Shown here: piece after piece, positions 37,560-38,084 of the stretch
Layout of the letters: every line of letters begins with the position of its first letter
Numbering within the stretch: position 1 is the first letter of the stretch
Origin: a virus
DNA: 38,084 nt
Virus record (IMG/VR): IMGVR_UViG_3300045922_000154
Coordinates: 1 to 38,084 of that record
Reading direction: 5' to 3' (one strand)
Notes under the pieces: generated by a model
The model's input: the letters and a program-made list of their open reading frames with translations, nothing else
Told to the model about the DNA's origin: nothing
Database searches by the model: none
Position numbers and translations under genes: made by a program

Positions 37560-38084
37560 GCCGTCGCCGCCGCATTTCCGCAGCAAAATCCAGCATTTTA
37601 CCTTGCGGTACTTTGTCACGGTAATGGCGGTATGCAAACTGGTATCGTTCGTTGGCCCGGAAATCGTAAGGCACATAGCGCCCCGCCATTAATTCGCCGA
37701 CTTCATTGGCGCTGATTCCTGCGGGATCAGTCGTCCGACCAACCCCCATTCGCAACATCTCCCGGATGTCTCGGTCCGATTTCCCGGCTTTGCGGGCGAT
37801 CGTTACGATATCATACGTATCCTGCCACACCTTAAACCGGGATTCTTCGGCCCGGCGGTACGCATCCAGAATGTCCTCTTCATCCGGCGTATTGAGCGTC
37901 CGGAGGGCTGAAGTAAAAATCATGGTTGCGTCACGGACGCGAGCCCGGTGTGCCACTGCTCGTGCCCCGATACGGGACAGCGGTTCCAGCGTTGTAATCG
38001 TGATACCCGCCGCCTTAAGCATCTCGTCGCCCGGATCGAGCGGCTGCCCACGTACGTCTTCAGCGCCTCGTAGCGCCGGAATAA
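37537..38084 (-). CDS. C-terminal part of the giant polyvalent protein (continues from base 1)
   Basis: This is the same frame as 1-6057 after circular closure; it ends at TGA 37537. From 38084 to 37816 it repeats the coding already given at 269-1; 37815-37537 is the unique C-terminal end (about 92 codons). It is charged and helical (DTYDIVTIARKAGKSDRDIREMLRMGVGRTTDPAGIS) with a basic end. In this copy residues 1971 and 1977 are Arg and Ala, where the left copy has Gln and Val. Confidence 0.85.
   Translation of the reverse strand, partial: IPALRGAEDVRGQPLDPGDEMLKAAGITITTLEPLSRIGARAVAHRARVRDATMIFTSALRTLNTPDEEDILDAYRRAEESRFKVWQDTYDIVTIARKAGKSDRDIREMLRMGVGRTTDPAGISANEVGELMAGRYVPYDFRANERYQFAYRHYRDKVPQGKMLDFAAEMRRRRLDQSTNP
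37816..38084. repeat. Terminal direct repeat, right copy
   Basis: This is the second copy of bases 1-269, with two differences, both in the giant gene. It marks circular closure; the unique genome is 37,815 bases. Confidence 0.95.

Overview
This window is an essentially complete genome of a tailed bacteriophage of podovirus type. The first 269 bases reappear at the end (1-269 versus 37816-38084) with two mismatches, so the sequence closes into a circle of about 37,815 unique bases. The largest gene runs through that junction. The gene set includes portal, large terminase, HK97-type capsid, adaptor, nozzle, fibres and ejection proteins, but no sheath or tape measure, which indicates a short-tailed virion. 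No integrase, repressor, transposase, RNA polymerase or tRNA was recognised, so a virulent lifestyle relying on host RNA polymerase is likely. Lipoprotein-type signals and a spanin-like protein point to a host with an outer membrane. The host cannot be named. Sigma70-type promoters with the -35 core TTGAC recur, and three of them sit so close to a start codon that the mRNA would be leaderless.

Layout. Minus strand, 23443 down to 1 and across the junction to 36707, is the late block. In transcription order it holds the small terminase (with a nested zinc-finger ORF), a small beta protein, the large terminase, a DUF736-like protein, portal, zinc ribbon, scaffold, major capsid, decoration protein, a 58-aa protein, adaptor, a metallophosphoesterase, nozzle, two fibres and a beta-helix spike. 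It ends with two internal virion proteins, a 2,111-aa polyvalent ejection protein, a holin-like protein and a u-spanin-like lipoprotein. No endolysin was recognised. Two intrinsic terminators lie inside this block (20384-20410 and 15104-15128).

Plus strand, 24925 to 36838, is the early/replication block. It starts with an RNase H fused to an HTH, a GNAT and a secreted caspase-like protein. Small proteins follow, then DUF7178-like and DUF932-like proteins, a family A DNA polymerase, a Cas4/RecB-like Fe-S nuclease, an ERF annealing protein, a DnaB-type helicase core, a DUF5664-like nucleotide hydrolase and a RecU-like resolvase. Two small minus-strand genes (33571-34234) with their own promoter interrupt this block.

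Between the divergent blocks, 23444-24924 has no convincing protein gene but is dense in structure. Next to the late genes is a leader with several hairpins that begins almost exactly at the predicted start site of the late promoter. Further right, 23942-24376 holds five long stem-loops (17-21 bp stems), a 24-bp outer arm that can pair in two alternative ways, and two hairpin loops that are complementary to each other. A minus-strand promoter points straight into it. This looks like a large structured non-coding RNA, or a replication/packaging element, and is the best candidate here for an undescribed system.
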